Source: Diphasiastrum complanatum (Eukaryota > Streptophyta > Lycopodiopsida > Lycopodiales > Lycopodiaceae). From it: DNA of 64,000 nt. Every line of letters begins with the position of its first letter. Position 1 is the stretch's first letter. The notes below the pieces were generated by a model that had not been told where the DNA came from, did no database searches, and saw only the letters and a list, made by a program, of their open reading frames with translations. A program made the translations under genes and the position numbers. The stretch is from positions 43,553,148 through 43,617,147 of the forward strand of contig CM055104.1 in NCBI GenBank assembly GCA_029204225.1, written 5' to 3'. Positions 1-11,100 of the stretch are shown piece by piece.

Positions 1-1
1 G

Positions 2-300
2 CCTCTCTGTGCTATCTGTAAAGGCGAAGGGCATGTCACTGTTGAATGTCCTCAGCCACAACAGTCGCGGTCTAAATCGAGATTTGTAAACTCACCTAGA
101 GAAGATGACCTTCGGCCATCTAAAACTAAAACTGACATAATAGTTCAGAGGATAGAAGTAGAGTCCAAATCGCAAGATCAAGACCATCAATGGCCTGATT
201 TAGATGTAGAGATAAATAAAGTAAGTACTAGAAGTAGAAAGATTCTTCAACTCTTAAAGATAAGAAGAAAACTAAGAACACGAAATCTGCGAAAAACATG
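2..300 (+). pseudogene. Gag 3' end of copy A, last zinc knuckle
   Basis: The frame starting at base 2 opens with a CCHC knuckle, CAICKGEGHVTVEC, followed by a basic, Gln/Ser-rich tail that runs to a stop near 300. Zinc knuckles of this kind bind the RNA genome during packaging. The upstream part of Gag is outside the window but is present in copy B. The tail beyond base 134 is absent from copy B. Confidence 0.75.
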
Positions 301-720
301 AAAAACGTGACAGAAAAAGCGAAAGTCGTAGAACAGCCAGTAGAGATTTCTAATAGTAAAGAATTAGACCTTGATAGATCTACTAAAAAAATTATGATGT
401 TTATATTAGTTCAGAAGCTAAAAAGCTTTCAGACAAAAAAACCAGGAAAGTTAAGAAAGTAACATTCTTAGATCAAGTTATAAGTAGCGAGATACCTAGA
501 GATCTATCGCCACTTAGAATCCATTCATATGATATAGTAGAAGACCTTGTCTCCAGAATGCCCAATATAACTTTTAAACAGTTATTAGAGGATAATCAGT
601 ATTATAAGAAAGAAATTAATCAATTTTTGCAAAGGAAAAAAGGAAAGAAAAGCAAAGTTACCATTAGTCAATGTAAAATTAGTTAACTACGGTGATGAAG
701 GTCAACCCGAGATTCAAGTA
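301..720 (+). pseudogene. Gag-protease linker of copy A
   Basis: Lysine-rich coding relic in more than one frame. The frame covering about 410-690 reads through a segment containing YDIVEDLVSRMPNITFKQLL, which resembles the stretch preceding the protease in plant gypsy polyproteins. A frameshift near 650-690 separates it from the protease frame that follows. No product can be made as it stands. Confidence 0.55.
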
Positions 721-1070
721 GTAATCAATGGCTATATTTTAGAAAGTGTGCCCATAGATTCCAGATCTAGCGTAAATATAATGACTGAAGAAATAACATA
801 CGAGTTAGGCATTCACCATAGAATAGCACCCACATTAAGACATTTAAGATTAGCTGATGCAACTAGAAGATCACCGATAGGAGAATTGTCCCAAGTTACA
901 GTCTATATTGGAGACCATAAGTTCCTAATGGATTTTATTATATTAAGGACTACAAGAGAATCGTCGTATAAAGTATTATTAGGACGACCATGGCTCTACC
1001 AAGCCGATGTCATAACCCACTGGAAGAAGAAGGAGATTACTTCAAAGATCAGATGGAGACACCGATGGGG
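721..1070 (+). pseudogene. Retrotransposon aspartic protease domain 1 (copy A)
   Basis: The frame gives the retropepsin pattern: a VINGY strand, then IDSRSSVNIM in place of the usual D-S/T-G-S/A core, and at the far end LLGRPWLYQADVITHW, the conserved GRPWL closing motif. This enzyme normally cuts the Gag-Pol polyprotein. The Gly of the active triad is replaced by Arg, so it is unlikely to be active. It is directly followed by a second protease domain. Confidence 0.75.
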
Positions 1071-1275
1071 AAAAGTCATAAAAGAAGTACGGTATCCTGG
1101 GAAAAGGATAAGTATGAAGGTAATACACCTACATCATCCTCGAGCTATACTTCGGAGGATGAAGGGCTTCAGTCCGTTAAGGACTGAGGAAGGGGAGAGA
1201 TTTGTCACATTAAGTATACCTGCATACAACAATAAAATAGAATATGTAGATAGAGGAGATTGTGGTTTCAGAGAT

Positions 1276-1636
1276 TAGTGTTATCATAGGAGATCGTACT
1301 ATAAATAGAATACTAATAGACTAAGGATCTAGTATCAACTTAATAACAGAAACAATGATTAAGAAATTAGGACTAGAAAAACAGATACAACCTATTACTT
1401 ACCATGAAATCCATTTAGCAGACGCATTCAAATGCATACCAGTAGATGAGCTAAAGAGTATTATTGTAGTTATAGAGACAAAGTCGTTCGATATGAATTT
1501 CTTTGTCATAAACCCAGTAGATACACCACCATATTCAATATTATTTAGAAGGCCATGGCTATATCAAGCAGATGCTATTATAGACTGGTCTACCAAACAA
1601 ATATTTTTTTCAGGCATTAGATTGTTATTAGATTGA
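1276..1636 (+). pseudogene. Retrotransposon aspartic protease domain 2 (copy A)
   Basis: A second protease-like unit begins about 550 bp after the first. It reads ILID, a TAA stop, then GSSINLIT, so a stop sits inside the D-x-G core (position 1321). It ends with RRPWLYQADAIIDW, matching the closing motif of domain 1. The two units are clearly related but quite diverged, so the duplication is old or the units came from different elements. Copy B lacks both. Confidence 0.7.
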
Positions 1637-1794
1637 CGAGGATGAGGAAATTCCAACAACATTCGAGTCGAGGGAAGTTCTGGGTGGAAGCAGAGCAAGC
1701 CTGACTGAAGGGATGGTAGATAAAACAGATCTTTAGAAATATCAAAACGTATTTGCTTGGTCAATGGATGATTTATAGGAATACCAGTTAAATG

Positions 1795-2810
1795 GGGAGA
1801 ACATAGAATAGATCTCATTCAGGGAACAATACTTGCTCGAAAGAGACAATATAGAATAAATCCAAAGTCTTCCTTGTTAGTTAAAGACGGATTAGATAGA
1901 TGTCTTTAAGCGAGTATTATATATCCTATTCTAAGCAGTGAGTGGGTGTCACCAATAGTTATAGTACCTAAGAAGAAGACGAGCAAGATTAGAGTTTGCC
2001 AAGATTTTAGGAAACTAAATGCTGCTACAGCAAAGGATTATCATCCTATGCCTTATACAGATACTATTCTTGACCAGGTAGTTGGTCATGAACGTTATAG
2101 CTTTTTAGACGGACATAAAATTTCAAAGGACGGTATTCAAGTCGACATCGAAAGAGTAAAAATGATTTTAGAGTTTTTAGAACCAACCAATCTACAAGAG
2201 CTCAGAGGTTTTCTAGGACACGTAGGATATTATCGTAAGATAATTAAGGATTATGCCATAGCTCCTTTAATAAGTTTATTACAAAAGTCTGTTGAGTATC
2301 ATTGGTCACAAGAGCATCAACAAGCTTTTGATCAATTAAAACAGTCATTAGCAGAAGCAACTGGAGTTAGACCTCCAAATTGGGCTAAAAAGTTCCATGT
2401 ATATATAGATACATCATTATTTGCAATAGGTTAGTGCTTAGTCATAAAGATGACCAAAATATAGACTACCCAATTTGTTATGTGGGTAGGCAACTCGCTG
2501 CATCAGAAAAGAACTATTCTGCTACAGAGCATAAAGCACTAGGAAATTCAACAAAGAAATTTAGACATTATCTTTTAGGATACCCTTTTGTTTTTCATTT
2601 AGATCACTATGCAGTGAAACATTTAGTGAATAAACTTGATCTTTCGAGTAGGGTAGCTACATGGGTATGAGCATAATTATGAAGTACAATTAAGAAGAGG
2701 CAAGGATCATCAAAATGCTGATTATATATCCCACCTCCAAACAAAAAATCAGTTTAATCCCATTTATGATGAATTTTCGGACGAACATATAATGCGTATT
2801 TAATCGGACA
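1795..2810 (+). pseudogene. Reverse transcriptase / RNase H relic (copy A)
   Basis: It begins with GEHRIDLIQG, then the RT entry motif SPIVIVPKKK and IRVCQDFRKLN. After YSFLDG the sequence jumps straight to HKISKDGIQ, so the palm with the Y-x-D-D catalytic box is missing. RNase H follows (FHVYIDTSLFAIG, then a TAG near 2432; ATEHKAL; FHLDHYAVKHLVNK), and another stop lies near 2668. The same jump and the same stops occur in copy B. No active polymerase can be encoded. Confidence 0.85.
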
Positions 2811-2821
2811 CATCAATTTAT

Positions 2822-4063
2822 ATGGACATTGTTAACTTTTTACAAGACCAGATTTATTTTGATCATTTTAATAAACAGCAAAAAACTGTTTTTCTTTCAA
2901 AAGTAGGACCTTATACGATTATAAATAAAATATTGTATAAATTAGGAGCCGACGATAATCTTCGTCGATGTTTAGAACCAACCGAGATGACTGTTGTAAT
3001 AAGTGCATTACATGAGGAAGATTCGGGGGGTCACTATGCTCTTAAAAATACTACAAGAAAGACCTTTAATGCTAAATATTGGTGGCCCACCATCTATAGA
3101 GATGTTAAATTATTCAATAATGCGATGCATGTCAGAGGATGGGAAAACCCAGCTTCGTGACGCATTGGCCGCTTACTCCAATTATTCCCTTAGCACCTTT
3201 TGAGAAGTGGGAGATAGTTTTTGTAGGGCCTATCAAACCGATCACTCGTAAAACTCATCGACGTTACATTCTTGTTGCTACGGACTATGCTACCAAGATG
3301 GTAGAGGTCGAAGCCACAGTTAAAAACGATGCTAAGATTGTAGCAAAAATTTTATTCCAAAATATTATCACACGTTATGGATGTCCCTTAGAACTCGTTA
3401 GTGATAGGGGAACCCATTTTCTTAATCAGACCATTGAGGCTATGTTGTCATACTTTTTCATTACACATCACCAAACCATTCCATATAATTTAAAAGCGAA
3501 TGGGCTTACGAAGCGGGCAAACGAAATTTTGTGTAAAATCCTGAATAAAATAACAGAAAGGCATTCTTCTGATTGGGATCAAAAGTTACCATCTGTCTTA
3601 TGGGCATATAGAACTACCGAAAAGATCACAACCAGGCAGGCTCCATACTACTTTGTGTATGGAATGCATCCCATATTACCAATAGAATTCAAAAATTCCG
3701 ACATTTCGCATTAGTAATGAGGTGCGAATGGATGAACACGATAGTCTCTGGGAGCGGATGATAGCTTTGACGCAACTGGAGGAGGATCGTCATCTTTTAT
3801 TAATCGGAGACTGAACGAGTTCAGAATAAAATAAAATAAATTTTCGATCAATCTATTAAAAAAATAAAAATTAAACGAGGGGACTACGTGCTTCTGTATG
3901 ATAACAGACACATGTTGTTTCTTGGAAAATTACATACCAGATGGATGGGACCTTACAAAGTCATAGAAGTTTTTAACAATGGATCACTTCAGTTAGCCAA
4001 TCTTGAAGGACATTTACTTGATACTCAAGTCAATGGCTCAAGAGTGAAGCACTACTATGACTA
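2822..4063 (+). pseudogene. Integrase relic (copy A)
   Basis: Domains in order are the N-terminal zinc-binding region (GGHYALKNTTRKTF, YWWPTIYRDV), the DDE core and a C-terminal region ending HTRWMGPYKV to VKHYYD with a TAA at 4061-4063. In the core the first catalytic Asp is Val (WEIVFVGP), the second is kept (VSDRGTHF), and the position of the catalytic Glu is Lys (ANGLTKRANE). The frame shifts at the end of the zinc region (near 3140) and is broken after 3714. The enzyme would be dead for three independent reasons. Confidence 0.85.
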
Positions 4064-4185
4064 ATTTTCGATGAATATGAAAAGTTCAGAAATTTGCAAA
4101 AGTTGCGAAATTTTTGATACTATTCACATTTAATCCAGCTTGAACAACCCGTGTTAGGGGTTTTTTGAACGAGGGGCTGGTTTCG

Positions 4186-5175
4186 TCAGAAAGCCCTAAA
4201 AGCTGAAGGGCCCACAATGCCCTTACGGTAGGAACTAAGGATAGCTGCTTCCAACCCTGGTGGCTCGCTCGATCGCTCCATGCTCTTCCAGCCTATGGAA
4301 GTTTCCAGGCTTCTAGAAATATGGTAGAAAGAGGGTAAGTTCAGCTTCAGTAAGTTTGGTCTTGGCACAATACTACGGTCATCTTCTCACGCTACTATCA
4401 AGACTAATTTTCCTAGAACATTACTAAAACTATGACATCCCGCGTCCTTGCAAGATCCACTATTGGTAGGATGCAGGGCTCTGGCGCTCTAAGGATTTCA
4501 TCCAACCGCTCTATCCCGAGCATGGATATAATTCTTTGGCGGTGGTGTATCTTCAGCCCTAGCAAGATAGTAATGATTAGATGAGAAGTACCGATGTATG
4601 GCATGTTAGGTCCTAGAGGGAGATTGGGACGCATCCCTGCCATTATGGTGTTCAGACCATACACGAATTTCAAGGACCCTAATTATTGAAAATATTTCGG
4701 ACCTTTAGAAATATGACTACCTAGAGATTTTGGTGGTATCTTAGACCTGCTAGACCTGATTTCTTCTTTCAAACCTCTAAATTGTTCTCATCTCTAACGG
4801 TGAATTCGTGGCGGTGCAATCACATAGGTCTACTGTGTACCTAGGATCTTCTCCTAAGTCATATTCCTAGTCTCGATTGGTACTATTGGCTGATCCAGGT
4901 GACCGTATAGCTGGTTCTCTAAGTAGAAGGGGGTGGACTATATCTGCGTACGTGACATAGGTGGCTTCTGTTAGATGCCAAAATCTGTCTTTTGTGAGTA
5001 CGTATGCTTCAAAGTAATTGTACTCCCCACAATGTTGTGTTCTACGTAGAGTGTCTCTAGGGCATAGATACTGGTAGACTTCTGGGGTGAAAAAATAATA
5101 GCATGGAGGTCCTCTCTGCCTTAGCTGACAGATGTCACTACGCGCAGGTTGGAACTGACCCTCTTCCCCCATCAT
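4186..5175 (-). pseudogene. Antisense ORF cluster downstream of pol (copy A)
   Basis: Three minus-strand open stretches (5175-4867, 4673-4413, 4368-4186) lie between pol and the 3' end. The first gives 102 residues rich in aromatic and charged residues; the second begins KFVYGLNTIMAGMRPNLPLG. Some Tat-lineage elements carry an extra ORF here, sometimes antisense, of unknown role. I do not recognise a fold with confidence. In copy B the first stretch has an extra stop. A shadow of the sense strand cannot be excluded. Confidence 0.35.
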
Positions 5176-5179
5176 ATGG

Positions 5180-7310
5180 GGTCCAACTCATTGTTGGTGT
5201 TATCTCACTTCTAGACCCCTACTTTTCCCTTTGATATTAAGTTATGTGTCTGGTAAAGTTCTAGGACTGTTAAGGGTATATCCATTGAAATGAATCAGTC
5301 TTTATTGGACACCCTAGACACTGTTCTTTTAAGTGGGGTAGGTCAAGTGAAATGTGGTGAGTACATTACGCGTGCCATCCTGTTCATTGGACGGTAACGT
5401 TTCCCAGATTCCGGGTCTAGGTGTTTTGCTAGACAATACTGGAAATGGTGTGCATACTTTACGACTTAACCATGACAGCGTGTTTCAGCTGTTTCCGACG
5501 GACTACCCACTCTGGTGTTTCACAGAGGTCGGGCCCAGTTAATACTCTCTATAAGTGACGAAAACGGAAAAAACGCTTCCGAACTTAACGATTTTGTAGA
5601 GCAGTTTAACTAATAATTTCATACTATAAAGTGTACGTTTCCAAACCTTGATACTTCAACTAGTTGGATCGCAATTATTAATTCAGCTATGAATCTCCTG
5701 GATGATATCTATAAGCAAAATACAACCACTTGCGTTTCTGCAATATGAACAAGAACCCCTACATTAAGCAATTAGTCATTCATAAGCTAGATCGTAATCT
5801 CATACGTCGGGTAGGTGATTTTGATAGCTTCACACATTCAAACAACCCAATTCCTCATGTAGTCTAACAAGATGCTATATGGTTGTTAGCTCTAAACAAT
5901 ACGTTATGTGCAAATACCGGATTTCAAACAGCATAAACCCTCCAATAATACTTGCGATACTACTTGCAATCAACAATTTTTGTATGCATTCTAAAAACAC
6001 CATTTACAACCTTGTATCACACGATTCCGTATCCTACGCTTATACACTCTAGCACAACATAGTACAGATAAAAAATAGAAAGATTCAATAAGTAACCATC
6101 CTTCACAACAATGACATAACGTGTAATGATATTGAGTTGAAATCAGAGTACCTTAGTGACCGACATGGATAGCCGGGTTGCCGCAAGAACTGCTAGTCAT
6201 GAATTCCACAGAATCTCGGTCACATTGCCTTTGTTGTCTCACTTGTCGTTCTAGAATGCGACGAATACTATGATGTTAGTTGCTTTGTGTAGTCCTTGAG
6301 GTGGAGGCTTACAATGTGTATTAGTGAGTTTGGAAGTGATGCTAATTTTGAGAGAAATTTGAGATTACTTACCCCATGTCATGTTTGATTGAAGGTCCAT
6401 TGAGTGGATTGGACGAGAGCATTGCGTATAAGCACCTGGCAAACCAAGAGAACTACGCTGGAACCTGCGATTTTCCCTACCGACATGCGGTCTGTCACAG
6501 AAGTTCTATAGTCATCCATGGTGAAAAATCAAAGATTAGACAAGTCCCATCACTGTTCACACCTGACTGTGGCCCTACAATAGTTGTGGACCGGCATTTT
6601 TGGCTTGGTCTTTATAAAAATTGACCACAAAATATTTTTGACGGTTTTTTTGAAAGTTAGTACTTTTAAACTGTGTCTAGCCACTTTAGGACGGGCTCGG
6701 ACCCAATTCTAAGGCAAATTTGTGCCAATTTTTCTCCAATAATCGGGTTTTACATGTCGGTTTTTTCAGGTAATGCGAACTTAAGTTTCAATATTAGCCC
6801 AATTTTCTGTGCAAAAATATCGACTAACATTGGCGACTACCACTGGGTAGTATAGTCCCCATACTGCGGACCCAGAGTCTTACTAATAGTTTGATTGCAT
6901 GTACTACTGTCACACATGGGAATCAATTTTCTCACCTCCATCGCTCATGTTTGGACAGCGATGAAGACATTGCAACATAATAGACTAATCATCTCCTTGA
7001 CGAATGTATGTTGGTGCCATCAACGGTGGACAGTGATCTACTGCAACATAAGCTTACACTTGCCCATCTCTTGCTTTTACTTTTTCATAAAAAAAGATAC
7101 GAACAATAATGTGTCTCTTCATTCTTAGCAGTTGCTAAGACTACATAATCGCGCATCGATTCACTCTTTGGATTCGAAGTGCACTCTCACACAGGTATGT
7201 ACTTGGCAAGCTTCCTCATGAATAGACTGAAAGATAACATACTTGTTAGTGTAAGCTTTTCTTACTAGCAATAAATAACGATATGGTTTGAAATAAAAAT
7301 GCTAGATAGC
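5180..7310 (+). other. Non-coding 3' region of copy A
   Basis: No convincing coding sequence. It is conserved almost base for base in copy B (42795-44930). Two short blocks also recur in the diverged element C: 5416-5540 (with the small hairpin CTCTGGTGTTTCACAGAG) against 49016-49142, and 6190-6260 against 49988-50058. This part probably includes LTR or 3'-untranslated sequence, but I could not define LTR ends. Confidence 0.6.
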
Positions 7311-7951
7311 ATTCCAAAGGACACTTAAATCCCTCATATAGACTACTCTAATGCCAAAGCACAATTCGAAACCTAGCGAACAGAAGGGAAAAAATGGCAA
7401 GCATAAGAAGTAGAAGATGAAAAGTTTCTGTCCTCGATGTAGATTTCAACCTGTAAATAAAGAAGATAGTTTCATCATCTAGTTTGCTTTCAGCACAGTG
7501 CTCCTAGTTTAAAACATGACCATTTGGTATCAAAATGTCACAAAAAGGAAGGCCATTCCACTATCAATAAAATGGAAAGGTCTTCATATATAAATTCCTC
7601 AAATGATTTTACTATCACAACGTACGAAACAAGAATCAGCCACAACTCCTAAAATGGAGCATATTTACTTCATTCAGTAGTTCAAATTATAGATAGTTGA
7701 CTTTAATGCTTGCAAAAGCACATTTCAAGAAGTTTATTCTACAAACAGAGAAATATCACCAATCAACTATGCTGTCAAAGGAGCTAAGACTTTTCCAATG
7801 ACAGATCTGTACATAGTTGCAATTTTAAGCAAAATGGCCCCACATCAGTAGAATTCTCCCTTCAGTTTCTGACGAATTCAAGTCGAGTCTCGTGATACCA
7901 AATGGGCATGAAAACTCCACAGTAAACCCCATTCTGTTCCACTTTATGAGC
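7311..7951. other. VPS35 3' flank / possible 3' UTR
   Basis: Unique-looking AT-rich sequence between the end of retrotransposon copy A and the VPS35 stop codon. On the minus strand it would contain the 3' untranslated region. I see no other gene here. The retrotransposon boundary lies only about 640 bp beyond the stop. Confidence 0.5.
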
Positions 7952-8174
7952 TCATGGAGGATTCGTAACTTGGATACTAGAATAACATTCTGCAAGGTTG
8001 TCTCCTCTTTTCTTTTGAAATTGAATATACCTAATTGTATTTGCAAAGAAAGCATCCACAGTACGATCTTGGGCAGTGTTCTCACTTTGCAATTCTGTGA
8101 CTATTAGCTCCAAAAGGCCTTGGATTAAATTGCTGGTCACTTGTGGAACACCTTTTTCATAATAATACAAGTAC
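7952..8174 (-). CDS. VPS35: VPS35 exon 22 (last)
   Basis: Follows the acceptor GGGCACAG and continues [27 protein letters not shown] and IRYIQFQK, to a TGA at 7952-7954. The last residues (SIQVTNPP) run a few positions past the usual SIKV end, so the original stop may have been lost. Residues 724-797 of the joined numbering. Confidence 0.9.
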
Positions 8175-11100
8175 CTGTGCCCAGTAAAATATCCAGATTT
8201 TTCAAAATATTTCAGCTTTCTACATATTTTAAGCAATTAGAGTAGGTGCAAGATTATATAAAAGCATTACTGAAAAGAGAAATTACAAATGAATGACTAG
8301 TCAGGATCTGGACATGAGTTACAACGAAATACTTCTACTAGATTGCAGAACATCTCAGCTCACATTAACTCCTCGTACTGTTCAAGAATTCTTACTTATT
8401 AAGAATTTCAACAAACAGAGTCATAGGGCCACTGCTTCCTCTTGTTACAGTAGACATTTGTTGAGCAGCATTGGCTATTCTCAAAGCCCGCTTCAAGCAG
8501 AGAAGAACCCTGAAATAAACGCATTATCAATCAAGTAAAAGCAGCTCAAGTATCTGCGGTGCAAGCTATAACCCACTGACAACACAAGGCTGAGCTACGT
8601 TTTAATCTGAACAACACTATTTCCTTATTATAAACCTTTTTAGAACAATCTTGCATTAGCATGTGACAAAACCAGCAACGGTGAGCCTGGCTAAGACAAA
8701 GGGCAAGTATATTAACACTTGCTATTCACCAGAAAAAAATGAAAAGGCATGACATTACCTTAAGACTTCCAGCAATGTTAAGGCCAAAGATGCATAAAAG
8801 AAAGAATATTTGTTATTTGTAATTAACATTCAGATGAGAACCTTTACTGTGACAAAACATCAAGAGCTCACCGTTCTCCATCCTGAGTGCCACCTTCATC
8901 TTCAAGCCAAAACATATGTGAACAAGCATACACAGCTCTGCATTGATCAGGCTTTTTCAGCAGCTTGGCAGAGTACTACAAAATCGGCAAGTGCCAGAAA
9001 TATCAGGGCTCAACCAGAAAAGAACATGTTAACATTTCTGCTTTGCAGAAAATATCTAAAAACATTTCATCTCAGGTGTGTGTATACTGGAGAAATGTGT
9101 ATAGCTTCTAAGAGCATGGACTTGCAGGTAAGTTGTAGGAGGTACGAACTCCAAGCAAATTGCCTTCTTTAAGAGCACTAGAAAAATCATAAATGTATTG
9201 CCTAGTTAAACCAAATAAAAGAGACATCCTGGAGAATTTGTTTCAGGTAAAACATTCTTAGGCGAAGTTCTAAATAAGCTCCAGAGTCAAAACAATCTAT
9301 GTCCCTGGTAATTACCCATTGACCTGATGAAACAGGAGACAACTGCAAAACTTGAGCTTGTACCTCTGAAAGATACAAAACCACTATCAAGCAAAATCAG
9401 TCTGTAGGACACGCCTGCTGGAAACCATCCACATGTTGTAATATAGAAATTTGTCACAAATATTTGGGAGTGCAGGCTTCTCACAATCTTCGTTGGAATG
9501 CTTGTGGCAACTTATTGATGGCTGAAAATCAAAATTTGGTGTCAAAAATTCTTGTGGCATTAAAAAAGAGTGCCATTTGAAAACTTGGTAGCCCCGGAAT
9601 TATTATACAGATGCAAGGTGCAGAGAGGCAGCAAGCATTCCACATGCCAAGTGGGCTGATATAAAGAGAGTTCATAAGAGGTTTCTAACCTCCTACTTGG
9701 GGTTAAACAAACCACCAAATATCCTATTTTGTTGCCTGAAGCTAATGTACATATAAGGATGCTGTGGATCAAGACAATCAAGTATCTAGAAAAAGTGGAC
9801 TCCTGACAAGATGATAGCATACCAAAGGCAGTTGTCCTAAGTTGCATGCTCCCCGACGATTGAGCAACAGGGGTTGGTTGGATTTTGAAAAATGGATGTC
9901 CTCATAGAAAATCTCGTGCATAAAGTGGCCCAAGAACTCTTCTAACTTGAAATCTTTTGTGCAGTAAACATTCGTTGATTGCATTTAAAAAATACTCTTT
10001 AAGATGAAAATGGAATAAAGATAACATTTCCTTCAAACAGAACTTGTTTTAACGTTGTTAGTGTACTTTATAGATGTAAAAGCTCAAGGTAATGTGATAA
10101 GCATAGTTCATAGCATGATGGATAAGTTGTACCAAATGTAATCATAGAACTTGCCATATCGTTCATAGTAGTTGACGCATATTGAAAAAGTCAGAACATT
10201 CATGATGGATAAGTTGTACCAAGTGTAATCATAGAACTTGTCATAGCCACTTACGTAGATAAATAGTTCATGAAAATTTTGGTGGATGACTTACTCCTGT
10301 AGCCTTGTGTGTAAGCGTGTCCCTATTTTCTACGCCAAACACATATGTTCTTTGCAAAGTTCCAACAATCAGTTGCATGGTGGTCACTTGTGCCTTGGAA
10401 TCCTATCATCAACATCGAAAGTAATATACAAACATCAAATTAACCAAGAAAATATTATAACTTGTGATTACAAAAAGCATATCAAAAATTATTCTCAAAT
10501 ATCAACTAATAACACTTTCTATCCCCTAAGAAAATTTCAGCCATAAGCTATTTTCCAAAAAAAATTAAATTAAATTAAACTTTTGCACGTTTCGCGGTTC
10601 AAAACGCGTTTCGGAGAATCGCGGTTCGCGAAACGCGAACCCAGTGAAACGAATTTCGCTGCAACTATGTGCCAAACTATAGAGAGAATTCATGCTAAGC
10701 CTGAGCCTGCTATCTGATCATCATCTAGACCGGAAGATCTCTAGAGCTTCATCAATTCACGCCTTGACTGCCAAGATGATGCCAAGCACACTCTCATATA
10801 GTCTCAAACCCTGGCCATGATTTCATGAAAGCTTGTGGGATTACTGACTCCCTCATGGATGTCTGCTCAGTGGTCTTAAGCCCCCGATACTGGATCCTGT
10901 ACTTCAGGCATAACCTTACCACTCCCAGCCAGTTAGGGATATGACCGTGAGTCTTCCTTTACCAGTCCACTCCATACTTAAAACTTCACTAAAATTCTTC
11001 CAACAAGTAACATCCTACACATCCCTCTTCTTTCTTGGCTCAGTGAAAATTGGATATTTGGATTGGTATATCAAAAAAGGAGTTAAATCACTATAAAAAT

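Larger units (their letters stand above)
1..7310 (+). mobile_element. Ty3/gypsy Tat-like retrotransposon, copy A (left end outside window)
   Basis: The order is gag zinc knuckle, two protease domains, RT/RNase H, integrase, a zone of antisense ORFs and a long non-coding 3' region. Sequence from base 1 is nearly identical to copy B from 39276 onward, and the match ends at a shared CTAGATAGCATT near 7310, after which the flank of VPS35 begins. Coding parts are broken by stops and frameshifts. The element belongs to the Tat/Athila side of Ty3/gypsy by the tRNA-Asp primer site seen in copy B and by domain order; the lineage call is inference. I could not recognise a 3' LTR by eye. Confidence 0.9.

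Noticed and set aside
8810-9172. 120-codon plus-strand open frame
   Set aside because: It is antisense over VPS35 exon 20 and its introns; the minus-strand exon explains the conservation.
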